Source: Phycisphaerae bacterium
GTDB taxonomy: Bacteria > Planctomycetota > Phycisphaerae > Sedimentisphaerales > Anaerobacaceae
Assembly: GCA_018055905.1 (NCBI GenBank)
Contig: JAGPGT010000003.1
Coordinates: 1-38,061 of the forward strand
Direction of reading: 5' to 3'
DNA: 38,061 nt
Shown here: positions 8,240 to 14,924 of the stretch, in pieces
Layout of the letters: every line of letters begins with the position of its first letter
Numbering within the stretch: the stretch's first letter is position 1
Program-made: the position numbers and the translations under genes
Notes under the pieces: model-generated
What the model was told of the DNA's origin: nothing
The model's input: the letters and a program-made list of their open reading frames with translations, nothing else
Database searches by the model: none

Positions 8240-8439
8240 TTCGCTGCGCCGACCGCGGGCGTATGACCGCAACCGCGTTGCAGGAACGAGAAATCTGTGG
8301 AAGCTCCGGCGTGCTCGGGGTAGATTGGAGTCTCAGAGACACAACGGAGCATACGGTCAGAACGCCCTGTCTTCTCGAAGGCAAAGGTTCTTTCGCACGA
8401 CGGCCGGGCCAGGCATTCCTATCGACTCGGAGGTTGACT

Positions 8440-8493
8440 ATGAACATCGCGCGCAGATTCCAGGGGAGAGAAACCTGTAGAGTAGAGGACTAA
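8440..8493 (+). pseudogene. Possible truncated gene start (17 codons) running into an inverted repeat
   Basis: An ATG at 8440 is preceded by a strong GGAGG 7 bases upstream and reads MNIARRFQGRETCRVED before stopping inside the left arm of the inverted repeat at 8477. The ribosome site is unusually good for such a short frame, which suggests the beginning of a gene cut off by the repeat. A chance match or a short leader peptide is also possible. The rest of 8240-8439 shows no gene that I can support. Confidence 0.3.
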
Positions 8494-8526
8494 ACGGCGG
8501 CTCCGTCGTTCAGTCCTCTACTCTAC
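8477..8526. repeat. 15-bp perfect inverted repeat (hairpin)
   Basis: GTAGAGTAGAGGACT at 8477-8491 is exactly complementary to AGTCCTCTACTCTAC at 8512-8526. The 20-base spacer adds AACG/CGTT pairing. It lies about 80 bases beyond the stop of the antitoxin gene and could end that transcript, although no T-run follows on either strand. A mobile or dispersed palindromic repeat is the alternative. A weaker hairpin (AAGAAC/GTTCTT, 8542-8559) lies between it and the antitoxin gene. Confidence 0.75.
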
Positions 8527-8606
8527 TGCAATTCGTGGTTTAAGAACACCTTGGTTCTTGGCGGAGGCCGGCCTGGCCAGTTGGGGTCGGTGTGCTCGGG
8601 TCTGCC

Positions 8607-8828
8607 CTATGAATGGGCGTGCGTTTTGGCGAAGGCGGGCGAATGGCGTTCGATCTTTCGCATGGCCTGCCGGTCGTAGACTTTCTCGCCGCAAGCCGGA
8701 CATTCGTAGAACTCGAGGGATCGAACTGTGTAGGAGCGACCCTGAAAGCGGCCGGACCAGTTCCGCCGCACCTTTCGGATTTTGGTGCTGCCGCAAGACG
8801 GGCAAATCGTGATATGTAGTGTATTCAT
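8607..8828 (-). CDS. YgiT/MqsA-type zinc-finger antitoxin
   Basis: 73 residues with two CxxC knuckles (CPSC at 9-12 and CPAC at 43-46), the zinc-binding N-terminal domain of MqsA/YgiT antitoxins, which wraps the partner toxin. Unlike E. coli MqsA, there is no C-terminal helix-turn-helix: the protein ends after DRQAMRKIERHSPAF. Autoregulation would therefore need another factor. It starts 6 bases after the stop of the DUF4258 gene, giving the toxin-first order typical of mqsRA-like modules. Assignment as antitoxin rests on this pairing and the zinc finger. Confidence 0.75.
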   Translation of the reverse strand: MNTLHITICPSCGSTKIRKVRRNWSGRFQGRSYTVRSLEFYECPACGEKVYDRQAMRKIERHSPAFAKTHAHS

Positions 8829-8834
8829 TTGTTC

Positions 8835-9146
8835 TCAGATAGCCTTCTTGGACGAGATCAGAAAATAGTACGTTTCGGCCTCCGGCTCCCGCACGAGCTT
8901 GCCCTTCGTGTAGATCATCAGCCCCTCCAAATTGGTGCTCTGAATGACATAAAGGTACTCTTTGGATTGCGTACGCAATCCACTTTGTGAGCGAAGTCTT
9001 TTGTAGATGGCCACGGCATTGAGAATGGACTCGGCCACGTCGAGCTCCGTGAGGCCGTTCGCCTCCATCTCCATGCGGGCCTTCTCGCTGAAGGCATAAC
9101 GACCAGCCAAAACGGCTCGTTTGATCCGTATCAGAACATCGCTCAT
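8835..9146 (-). CDS. DUF4258-type toxin of a type II toxin-antitoxin pair
   Basis: 103 residues. The N-terminal helix AGRYAFSEKARMEMEANGL and the following helix DVAESILNA, then beta-strands EYLYVIQST and LEGLMIYTKGKLV, match the DUF4258 pattern. That family has a RelE/MqsR-like compact fold and is repeatedly found beside YgiT zinc-finger proteins. It is the first gene of the pair. A near-consensus promoter ends only 8 bases before the ATG, so the mRNA is probably leaderless or nearly so. Ribonuclease activity is expected by analogy with MqsR but is not proven for this family by anything in the sequence. Confidence 0.7.
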   Translation of the reverse strand: MSDVLIRIKRAVLAGRYAFSEKARMEMEANGLTELDVAESILNAVAIYKRLRSQSGLRTQSKEYLYVIQSTNLEGLMIYTKGKLVREPEAETYYFLISSKKAI

Positions 9147-9154
9147 CGAACAGC

Positions 9155-9183
9155 AGTATACCAGGCTGACCGTTACGGGTCAA
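9155..9183 (-). promoter_or_regulatory. Strong predicted promoter giving a near-leaderless toxin mRNA
   Basis: On the minus strand TTGACC (9183-9178) is 17 bases from TATACT (9160-9155). Transcription should start around 9147-9149, at or one or two bases before the ATG at 9146. The promoter overlaps the start of the inhibitor remnant on the other strand. Confidence 0.65.
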
Positions 9184-9391
9184 GCGCGGCGAGGCCCAGT
9201 TCAAGCCGCGCGAGACAGGCGATCCACCCCTTGTCGGGGCTGGTGGGTGGGAAAGCTTCGATTTCAGGGCGTTCCATCCAGGGCAGATGACTCTCCAGCT
9301 CGTCTATCGCAGGCCCTGGGAAGAAGGAGTAGAGCCGCTGAAGAGCTTCTTACTCCAAGTCTCAGTACCTCAGGCCGACTTGGCTCTATAG
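9179..9391 (+). pseudogene. Remnant: C-terminal half of a chagasin-type (I42) cysteine protease inhibitor
   Basis: Reading from 9179 in frame gives KRGEAQFKP, then PPLVGAGGWESFDFRAFHPG, then QMTLQLVYRRPWEEGVEPLK and SFLLQVSV before a TAG at 9389. This matches the second half of the I42 inhibitor fold: the G-x-G-x-E-x-F-x-F-R-A strand and the L-x-L-x-Y-x-R-P-W-E loop that contacts papain-like proteases. The first half (NPTTGYxW loop) is missing, and a stop lies just upstream in frame (TGA at 9167-9169). The complementary half is found 2 kb away, fused ahead of nnrE. Confidence 0.7.
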
Positions 9392-9462
9392 GCGAGCCGG
9401 TTGCTGGCGCCGAGGAGATCTGGTGGATTGACGAAGGTAAGAACTCTCCGAAGTTTTGGTGA
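9382..9462 (+). pseudogene. Remnant: tail of a GLUG-type surface protein
   Basis: In the frame +1 to the inhibitor remnant, 9382-9462 reads GSIGEPVAGAEEIWWIDEGK followed by NSPKFW and a stop. It resembles the FVGE-x-x-G-x-E-(D/E)-IW-x-I-DEGK-x-YP-x-(L/F)-W-W end of planctomycete GLUG-motif surface proteins. Only the last segment is left, so it is a fragment without its own start. The call rests on family memory. Confidence 0.5.
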
Positions 9463-9492
9463 GGACTGCTTGCAGAAGACCGTGAACAGTGA

Positions 9493-9521
9493 TTGGTGGT
9501 TCATAGGTGGGGGGATAATAT
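9493..9521 (+). promoter_or_regulatory. Possible promoter for the dockerin protein gene
   Basis: TTGGTG (9493-9498) and TAATAT (9516-9521) are 17 bases apart, 51 bases before the ATG at 9573. Both boxes are imperfect. Confidence 0.3.
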
Positions 9522-9572
9522 CAGTGGCATGACTCCACTCTACGCAACGAAAGGAGTGAAAGGGGGCACAAC

Positions 9573-11021
9573 ATGAAACGCGACGAGAATCTCAGAAACA
9601 GGGTGGTGCTGGTCGGGTGTGTTGCCGCAATTCTCTTCTTTTTTCGCGGCGAGACTTCGGCGGGTCAGGTGTTGCAGGTTCCTCTTGGGAATATGCCCTC
9701 GGGCGACTTTGGATCTGGCGGCATTTCGGCACTGTCCGGCGGCATGGGCTCCGACATTGTGGAAGTGGACTCCCGGCAGAACCAGGCCCTGAAGGGGCCG
9801 CGGCTGGCATTCAACAGTCGCGACCGGCTGTTCCTGGCCGTCTGGGAATATCACTACGCCAAGAGCGACTGGGACATCAACGGCCGCGTCCTCGATGCTA
9901 CGGGCCGGCCGGTCGGCAAGCCCTTCGGTATCGCCTGGAGGGGCAGCATTGTTCAGCAGCAGGTGGGCGTGGCGTACAATCCCTGCGTGAACCAATTCCT
10001 CGTCGTATACGCCCTGTCTCCCGGCAACGGAGATCTCAATTCGACCCTTGTGGCCGGCGATGGCACACCCAGTGAGGTCTTCGTCCGCGTTGCCGAGACC
10101 GCCGCCCAAGAGCTGCGCCCGTCGGTAGTCTGCGATCCGATAATGAACGAGTATCTGGTGATCTACGAGCGCCAGCAGACGCAGGGCCAAGTTGTCTGGA
10201 ACGAAGTATGGGCCCAGCGAGTCAAGCATGACGGGACCCTGACAGGGTCAGCGATGCGGCTCAGTCCGGCGACGCCAGGGATGAACAGTATCAACGGGGC
10301 CGTAGCGTGTGCGGGCGGGCAGTCTCTGGTGGTGTGGCAGACAACCTCGAGCGGAGGAAGCGCCCTGTGGGGAGAGTTTATCGAGAGGGGGGTTCCTTCG
10401 ACGACCCGGCACTACTTTGGCCTGGACGAACACCAATCGTGCCCGAAGGTAGCGTACAATCCAGCCTGGGCCAGCTATCTGATCGTTTACTGGGCGCAGC
10501 CCGATGGCGGCGACTACAGCGTCATCAGGGCTAAGCGGATGAGCAACGCCGGTTGGGCAAGTCCGACGGTGACATTGGCAACGGCGGCGCGGGAGCACTG
10601 CACCATGCCCGATATCGCCTATGATCCTTCGGACGGCACGTACGTTGTGGTGTGGGCTCAGGGACCTTCGCCGGCTACTCCGGGATCCCTGCCCCCCCAG
10701 CGGATCATGGCCCTTCGCGTGGATGGAGATGGTTCCCCGCTGGGCGAGCCCGTGCCTGTTTCGGGCCCGGGCAAATACCAACCCATCAGTCAGGGGATAC
10801 CGGCCCCGGCGGTCGCGGTCGGCACGGACAAGAGGAGCCTGGTTGTCTGGGAGGAGCAGACGGTCGTCCTCGATGGCGGCGTTCCCACGTTGCCGCTATC
10901 CCGGATCCTCAGCGCCACCAATGCTTGGGGGACGCTTTCCGGCGACTTGGATGGCGACAGTGATGTTGATTTCGTTGACCTTGCCATCCTGTCGGAGAGT
11001 TGGCTGCATCAGGGCGAGTGA
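9573..11021 (+). CDS. Exported beta-propeller-like protein with C-terminal dockerin-type segment
   Basis: 482 residues, preceded by AGGAG and AAAGGGGG. Residues 1-30 form a signal peptide (hydrophobic VVLVGCVAAILFFF, cleavage near TSAG). The body holds about six related segments in which a VAYNP- or IAYDP-like turn leads into a strand such as FLVVY, YLIVY or YVVVW, suggesting a propeller of about 50-60 residue blades. The end (GDLDGDSDVDFVDLAILSES) is a dockerin-type calcium repeat followed by a WL, the usual planctomycete single-repeat tail. Such proteins are secreted or attached to the envelope; no catalytic motif is visible. Gene debris of other surface proteins lies on both sides. Confidence 0.85.
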   Translation: MKRDENLRNRVVLVGCVAAILFFFRGETSAGQVLQVPLGNMPSGDFGSGGISALSGGMGSDIVEVDSRQNQALKGPRLAFNSRDRLFLAVWEYHYAKSDWDINGRVLDATGRPVGKPFGIAWRGSIVQQQVGVAYNPCVNQFLVVYALSPGNGDLNSTLVAGDGTPSEVFVRVAETAAQELRPSVVCDPIMNEYLVIYERQQTQGQVVWNEVWAQRVKHDGTLTGSAMRLSPATPGMNSINGAVACAGGQSLVVWQTTSSGGSALWGEFIERGVPSTTRHYFGLDEHQSCPKVAYNPAWASYLIVYWAQPDGGDYSVIRAKRMSNAGWASPTVTLATAAREHCTMPDIAYDPSDGTYVVVWAQGPSPATPGSLPPQRIMALRVDGDGSPLGEPVPVSGPGKYQPISQGIPAPAVAVGTDKRSLVVWEEQTVVLDGGVPTLPLSRILSATNAWGTLSGDLDGDSDVDFVDLAILSESWLHQGE

Positions 11022-11116
11022 ACATCGGGTCATGCGCCCTATGCAGGTTGGGAACATAGCGAACCATTCATTCCGAAAGTCAAAGCCGGACGCGGAAAGT
11101 CAGGCCGGCCGCCGAC

Positions 11117-11371
11117 ATGCAGACGGCCAAGACGTTCTTGGAGGCCGGTGGGGACTTCGTGGGCGAGACGGCCAATGGGACCGACGACCTCTGGAAGATT
11201 GCCGGAGGTTTGGATTATCCGCGCCTGTGGTGGGAACCGTATAATGGGCGGATCACGGTGGTGCTGGGCCGGGCATTTACCGTTACGCTCGAATCGAATC
11301 CCAGCACGGGGTATAGTTGGAGGATATGCAGATCGATGGAACGGTATACACCGGCAAAGGGGTCTCGCGTG
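11117..11371 (+). pseudogene. Remnants: GLUG protein tail joined to the N-terminal half of an I42 inhibitor
   Basis: The frame upstream of nnrE is open and carries two unrelated pieces. 11117-11248 reads MQTAKTFLEAGGDFVGE, TANGTDDLWKI and GLDYPRLWWE, the standard end of GLUG-motif surface proteins. It runs straight into ITVVLGRAFTVTLESNPSTG plus YSWRI (11252-11326), the first half of a chagasin-type inhibitor including the NPSTGYSW loop that blocks papain-like proteases. It breaks off there and the frame continues into nnrE. These pieces complement the reverse-ordered remnants at 9179-9462. Expression as a fusion is unlikely, because nnrE has its own ribosome site. Confidence 0.65.
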
Positions 11372-12034
11372 ATGAGCCGGGATGAGGTGCGGCGGGTGGA
11401 CGCCTGGGCCATCGAGGAGGTCGGCATTCCCGGCGTGGTGCTCATGGAGAACGCCGGGCGCAGTTGCGCCGAACTGGCGATGAGGAAACTGGCGCAAGCC
11501 GCGGATCGGAAGGTCTGCGTCTTCTGCGGCGTGGGCAATAATGGCGGCGACGGCTACGTGATCGCGCGGCATCTGCTCAATGCGGGGATACCGACGACCG
11601 TGGTCTTGTGCGGCGACCGCGCGAAGGTCCAGGGCGACGCCCGGATCAACCTCGACGTCCTGGAACGGCTCGGGCATCGCGTCGAGTGCGTGGACCCTCT
11701 CAGCGAGGGGGCTGAGGCCTCCATCAGGCGATTTGGCGGCGACGCCAGTCTGATCGTCGATGCCCTGTTCGGCACGGGTCTGCGCGGGCAATTGCGTCCT
11801 GAGTACCTGGCGGTCGTCGAGGCCGTCAACGCCCTCGGTCGGCCCATCCTGGCGGTGGACATCCCCTCAGGGCTCGACTGCGACACCGGTCGGCCCCTGG
11901 GCGCCGCGATCCGCGCGGCGTACACAGTGACCTTCGTGGCGGTCAAGAAGGGCTTCCTTGCGTCGCCCGAGGCCGAGGGCTATGTCGGCGAGTTCCATGT
12001 CGCCTCGATCGGGGTGGAGCCTCCAATGCAATAA
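11372..12034 (+). CDS. nnrE: NAD(P)H-hydrate epimerase
   Basis: 220 residues from ATG 11372, chosen because AAAGGGG stands 8 bases upstream and MSRDEVRRVDAWAIEE is the normal family start; the open frame extends further upstream only through unrelated debris. It is a YjeF N-terminal domain that interconverts R and S forms of damaged hydrated NAD(P)H, so that a dehydratase can repair it. Motifs: MENAG (25-29), GNNGGDGY (55-62), DALFGTGL (130-137), VDIPSGLD (162-169), and VTFVAVKKGF. The dehydratase domain (NnrD), often fused, is absent here, so it must be encoded elsewhere. Confidence 0.9.
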   Translation: MSRDEVRRVDAWAIEEVGIPGVVLMENAGRSCAELAMRKLAQAADRKVCVFCGVGNNGGDGYVIARHLLNAGIPTTVVLCGDRAKVQGDARINLDVLERLGHRVECVDPLSEGAEASIRRFGGDASLIVDALFGTGLRGQLRPEYLAVVEAVNALGRPILAVDIPSGLDCDTGRPLGAAIRAAYTVTFVAVKKGFLASPEAEGYVGEFHVASIGVEPPMQ

Positions 12035-12041
12035 GGGCGGA

Positions 12042-12098
12042 AAAAAGTCAAGGCTGCCGCAGTTGCCTGATCCGTCTTTGGCAACCCCGGCAGCCTTG
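12042..12098 (-). terminator. Strong rho-independent terminator of the coiled-coil protein gene
   Basis: CAAGGCTGCCG (12049-12059) pairs perfectly with CGGCAGCCTTG (12088-12098), with extra inner GTTGCC/GGCAAC pairing. On the minus strand the stem is followed by ACTTTTTT. It lies between convergent nnrE and the minus-strand gene ending at 12139, and probably also blocks plus-strand read-through. Confidence 0.85.
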
Positions 12099-12138
12099 CA
12101 TGGCATTGCTCGCGTCGAATCGCGAGATCGTTTGACGG

Positions 12139-13638
12139 TTAGAACGCGCCCGGTTTGGCGACCTCGGTGGCGTAGCCGGTGAAGGCCAGGAATCGATCGT
12201 AGTTGAAGATCGGGACGTACAGGGACTCCGCCCGCCGGCGAATTTGCTGATAACGTTCGTTCGCCTGACGGGCTGTGTTGTAGCGCTGCAGCGCCAACGG
12301 GTCTTCCGATTGTTCCTGGAGCGTAGGTTCGCTGGGAACGACCGGGGTGTTCCCCAGGATCACGTAATCGGTCTCCGCCGAGACGTCCTGCGAGACGGTG
12401 CCGCCCCATTTGCGGATCAGGGCTTCGATCTTCGTGACCCCGTCATAGTCCACTTTGCCGTCGCGGTCGAGGTCGAACTCTCCGGCGACCACGAACCGGT
12501 TGCGACGGTCGGAATCCCAGATCAGATTCGCCACCCAGTCGCCCACGGCGATCGGATTCCTGCGGTCCCACGACAGGATGCGAGCGGTCGCCACCCGTCG
12601 TTCCATGGCCAGCACTTCCACCTGGGCCTTGGGCTTGCCGTCGCGGGGAATGCCGCCCGCCCGGTCGTACACGGAGAACGTCAGGCCGCGATAGAGGCGG
12701 TCTTCGGTGCCCAGATTGATGTGGACGATCCCGGCCGGTTCATCGACCAGGATGACCTCGCCGTCGGCCTTGAAGGCGGTGGACTCGATGTCCGGCGTCG
12801 GCTTGATGCTGTTGACCGCCGCCAAGGCGTCCGCAAGCTTGCCTTGGTTCATCGTCAGTTCCGCCCGTGTTTTGAGCAGGTCCTGGTTCAACTGGCTGGA
12901 CTCAGCCCTCGCTTTTTCGAGCTGAACAAGCAGAGTCTGGGCCCGTTCGTCGGAGTTCTGCTGCACGAGGACCCTCAGGTTGTTGTAATCGGTCTTGATG
13001 TCCTGAACCTGCTGATAATACTCCGCGACTTTGGCCGTGAGGTTCTGTTCGGTCTTCTGCATGGTCGCGACGGCGTCGTCGAACCGTTTGCGGAGGGTTC
13101 CCAATTGTTCCTCGGCCGTGTCTCTCTGGGCGGTGGTCTGTCCCAGCTTGGACAGCAGATCCCGGATCAGACTGGTCAAGGCGACCTGGGGAGCCTTGGT
13201 TTCCGTCGGTTCCGTCGGGTCGTTCGGATCGATCGTGTTCGGGTCCGGCGCCGGGGGAACCGGCAGCGGAATGAACGCCTTGGCCTGCTCCAGCAACGGA
13301 TCAATGAGTTTGGCCGTACTGGCGACCTTCACCTCGGCTGAGGTGGCAGGAATCGGATCGCCCTTGACCAGGCGGACCATGGAGTTCAGATGCTCGACCA
13401 TGGTTCCCAGGTTGCTGTGGCCCGACAGTTTCGCTCCGACGATGCTGCCCAGGTTCCGGACCTCTTCCTTGTTCGCCAAGGAGTCCACCTGCTCCTGGAG
13501 GTCATCACGGCTGGTGCGGAGTTCCTCGGCCTTGACGTAATAAACGACCGCAACCGTCGTCGCGACGATGAACAGCCCGACGAACGTGATGAGTGTATAG
13601 AGCATGGCGTTGCTTTGGCGTCTTTTGCCTGGAGGCAT
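12139..13638 (-). CDS. Membrane-anchored coiled-coil protein with a BRCT-like C-terminal domain
   Basis: 499 residues, AGGAG 7 bases upstream of the ATG. One transmembrane helix (about 12-36) is followed by a short coiled coil, a Pro/Thr/Asp-rich linker (about 123-147) and a long coiled coil (about 155-285) rich in Glu, Gln and Leu. A beta domain follows (about 295-385, VDEPAGIVHINLGTED and RGLTFSVYDRAGG). A region near 390-440 contains an EF-hand-like DLDRDGKVDYDG and then IEALIRKWGGTVSQDVSAET, with DYVILG. The G-G-T-V...T-D-Y-V-I-L-G pattern is that of BRCT domains, which normally bind DNA-repair partners in the cytoplasm. Orientation and function are unknown; an envelope-cytoplasm linking role is a guess. 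Confidence 0.75.
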   Translation of the reverse strand: MPPGKRRQSNAMLYTLITFVGLFIVATTVAVVYYVKAEELRTSRDDLQEQVDSLANKEEVRNLGSIVGAKLSGHSNLGTMVEHLNSMVRLVKGDPIPATSAEVKVASTAKLIDPLLEQAKAFIPLPVPPAPDPNTIDPNDPTEPTETKAPQVALTSLIRDLLSKLGQTTAQRDTAEEQLGTLRKRFDDAVATMQKTEQNLTAKVAEYYQQVQDIKTDYNNLRVLVQQNSDERAQTLLVQLEKARAESSQLNQDLLKTRAELTMNQGKLADALAAVNSIKPTPDIESTAFKADGEVILVDEPAGIVHINLGTEDRLYRGLTFSVYDRAGGIPRDGKPKAQVEVLAMERRVATARILSWDRRNPIAVGDWVANLIWDSDRRNRFVVAGEFDLDRDGKVDYDGVTKIEALIRKWGGTVSQDVSAETDYVILGNTPVVPSEPTLQEQSEDPLALQRYNTARQANERYQQIRRRAESLYVPIFNYDRFLAFTGYATEVAKPGAF

Positions 13639-13676
13639 AAAAAAACTCCTTGGTAAACCCGGGCATCTCCCAAAAC

Positions 13677-13689
13677 GGCTAATTTAGCC
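13677..13689. promoter_or_regulatory. 13-base perfect palindrome at the predicted transcription start
   Basis: GGCTAATTTAGCC (arms GGCTAA/TTAGCC) lies immediately downstream of the -10 box at 13692-13697, over the expected start site of the minus-strand coiled-coil gene. The position suits an operator for a dimeric repressor; a small 5'-end hairpin is the alternative. Confidence 0.4.
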
Positions 13690-13691
13690 AT

Positions 13692-13720
13692 ATTATCGCG
13701 ATTCACGGGCCGTCCGTCAA
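13692..13720 (-). promoter_or_regulatory. Predicted sigma-70 promoter for the coiled-coil protein gene
   Basis: On the minus strand TTGACG (13720-13715) is 17 bases from GATAAT (13697-13692). The implied leader is about 45 bases and includes AGGAG before the ATG at 13638. Confidence 0.65.
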
Positions 13721-14042
13721 GAAAAAACAACGACGCAACTCGCCGGCGTGAAAGGACTAACAAGGAATCCGCGTTCGGCTGGAGTTTCTACAGGTCTGCG
13801 AATCGATCGAGGGTTCGCACTCCCCGGGAGGCGTCCCATAACGTCGTGACAGAGTCCGACGACGCCCGAAAACCGCTTCGACAGAGGTCGGCCGGGCCCA
13901 AGAGCGTGTCGCTGAGGGCGAAGACCGCGGCATTTTTGGATTTACGATTTGCGGTTTGCGATTTATGATGTGTCCCTTCGGCGGCGGCGGTCGGTGGTCG
14001 TCGCACAGACCGAACGGCAAACAGTCAATCGCAAAGAGAATC
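13721..14042. other. Gene-free stretch between divergent genes
   Basis: This 322-base stretch separates the minus-strand coiled-coil gene's promoter from the prenyltransferase gene. Short frames exist on both strands, but none has a family pattern or a good ribosome site. The only structure I see is the 7-base-period repeat at 13939-13966. I found no convincing promoter for the prenyltransferase. Confidence 0.5.
13939..13966. repeat. Four-unit degenerate heptamer array
   Basis: Four consecutive 7-base units GATTTAC, GATTTGC, GGTTTGC and GATTTAT, followed by GATG. It is intergenic, AT-rich, and one of several arrays in the window sharing the 7-base period but not the sequence. Confidence 0.75.
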
Positions 14043-14921
14043 ATGACGTTGCTCTCGCTCCTTCGGCCCGTGCATTGGGTCAAAAACGTGTTTGTCTTCG
14101 CGGCGTTGATCTTCAGTCGCCGGCTGGCCGGTCCGTTGGAACCGGCGCTGCTGGCGGTCGGCCGCTCGGCGGGGGCCTTCGTTTGTTTCTGTCTGGCGGC
14201 TTCGGCCATCTACATCGTCAACGACATCCGCGACCGCAAGACCGACAGCATTCATCCCGAGCGTCGGGCCCGACCGATCGCCGCCGGCCGCGTGAGCGTC
14301 AGGACCGCCGGAATCGTCGCGGCCGCCTGCCTCGGCCCGGCCCTCGTCGGCAGTTTCCTGCTCTCGCCGATCTTGGCGGGGATCATCTTGGCGTACAGCG
14401 TGTTGATGGTTCTGTATTCCTTTGGACTCAAGCACGTGATGATCCTGGACTGCGCCGTCATCGCGGTGGGTTTCTGCCTGCGGGCGGTGGCCGGGGCGGT
14501 GGCGATCGACGTGTTCATCTCGCCCTGGTTGGTGGTGTGCACGTTCGCGTTGACGCTGTTTTTGGCCTTCAGCAAGCGTCGCGGCGAGATCGCCCAGCTC
14601 CAGGAAAACAGCGAGGCCTTCCGCAGGACCTTGGGCGAGTACACGCCGGAACTGCTGGCCCATATGCTCGACGTCAGCAGCGTCCTGGCGGTCATCTGTT
14701 TCCTCATGTACGCGATGGATGGCGAGACCATCGAACGGTTCGGCACGAATCATCTGGTGTACACGACGCCTGTCGTACTGTATTGTATCTTCCGCTTCAG
14801 CGCCTTGACGCAAAAGGGATTGTACAGTGACCCTGTGAAGCTGATTCTGAGGGACCGACCGTTCCAGATCGGCGTGCTGGTCTGGGTGTTTTCGTGCATT
14901 GCGGTCATCTACGGGCATTGA
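14043..14921 (+). CDS. UbiA-family prenyltransferase, decaprenyl-phosphate phosphoribosyltransferase-like
   Basis: 292 residues from ATG 14043 (AAAGAGAA upstream); earlier in-frame starts add residues unlike the family. Eight or so hydrophobic helices alternate with polar loops. The first Asp-rich motif NDIRDRKTDSIHP (60-72) binds Mg-diphosphate. The stretch ILDCAVIAVGFCLRAVAGAV (about 138-157) and the loop SKRRGEI are typical of the DprE-pathway subgroup (5-phosphoribosyl-monophospho-decaprenol synthases, Rv3806c-like). Those enzymes move phosphoribose from PRPP to a polyprenyl phosphate, giving an arabinose or ribose donor for cell-envelope glycans. The epimerase partners DprE1/2 are not in the window, so the acceptor remains inferred. 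Its stop is 3 bases before the next gene. Confidence 0.82.
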   Translation: MTLLSLLRPVHWVKNVFVFAALIFSRRLAGPLEPALLAVGRSAGAFVCFCLAASAIYIVNDIRDRKTDSIHPERRARPIAAGRVSVRTAGIVAAACLGPALVGSFLLSPILAGIILAYSVLMVLYSFGLKHVMILDCAVIAVGFCLRAVAGAVAIDVFISPWLVVCTFALTLFLAFSKRRGEIAQLQENSEAFRRTLGEYTPELLAHMLDVSSVLAVICFLMYAMDGETIERFGTNHLVYTTPVVLYCIFRFSALTQKGLYSDPVKLILRDRPFQIGVLVWVFSCIAVIYGH

Positions 14922-14924
14922 TCC

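Noticed and set aside
9121-9462. 113-codon plus-strand frame read as one gene
   Set aside because: Its first part has no family pattern; the sequence there is better explained by the inhibitor remnant in another frame, and only its last 27 codons look like a GLUG tail.
8095-9600. tRNA or other small RNA genes in the gene-poor stretch
   Set aside because: No cloverleaf-compatible arms or T-loop GTTC pattern in a suitable setting was found by eye; a covariance-model scan (tRNAscan-SE, Rfam) would decide.
11117-12034. A 305-codon fusion protein starting at 11117
   Set aside because: The first 85 codons are debris of two other families; nnrE has its own ribosome site and the normal family start at 11372.
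13757-14209. Short minus-strand frames upstream of the prenyltransferase (to about 150 codons)
   Set aside because: They overlap the start of the prenyltransferase, lack ribosome sites, and show no family pattern.
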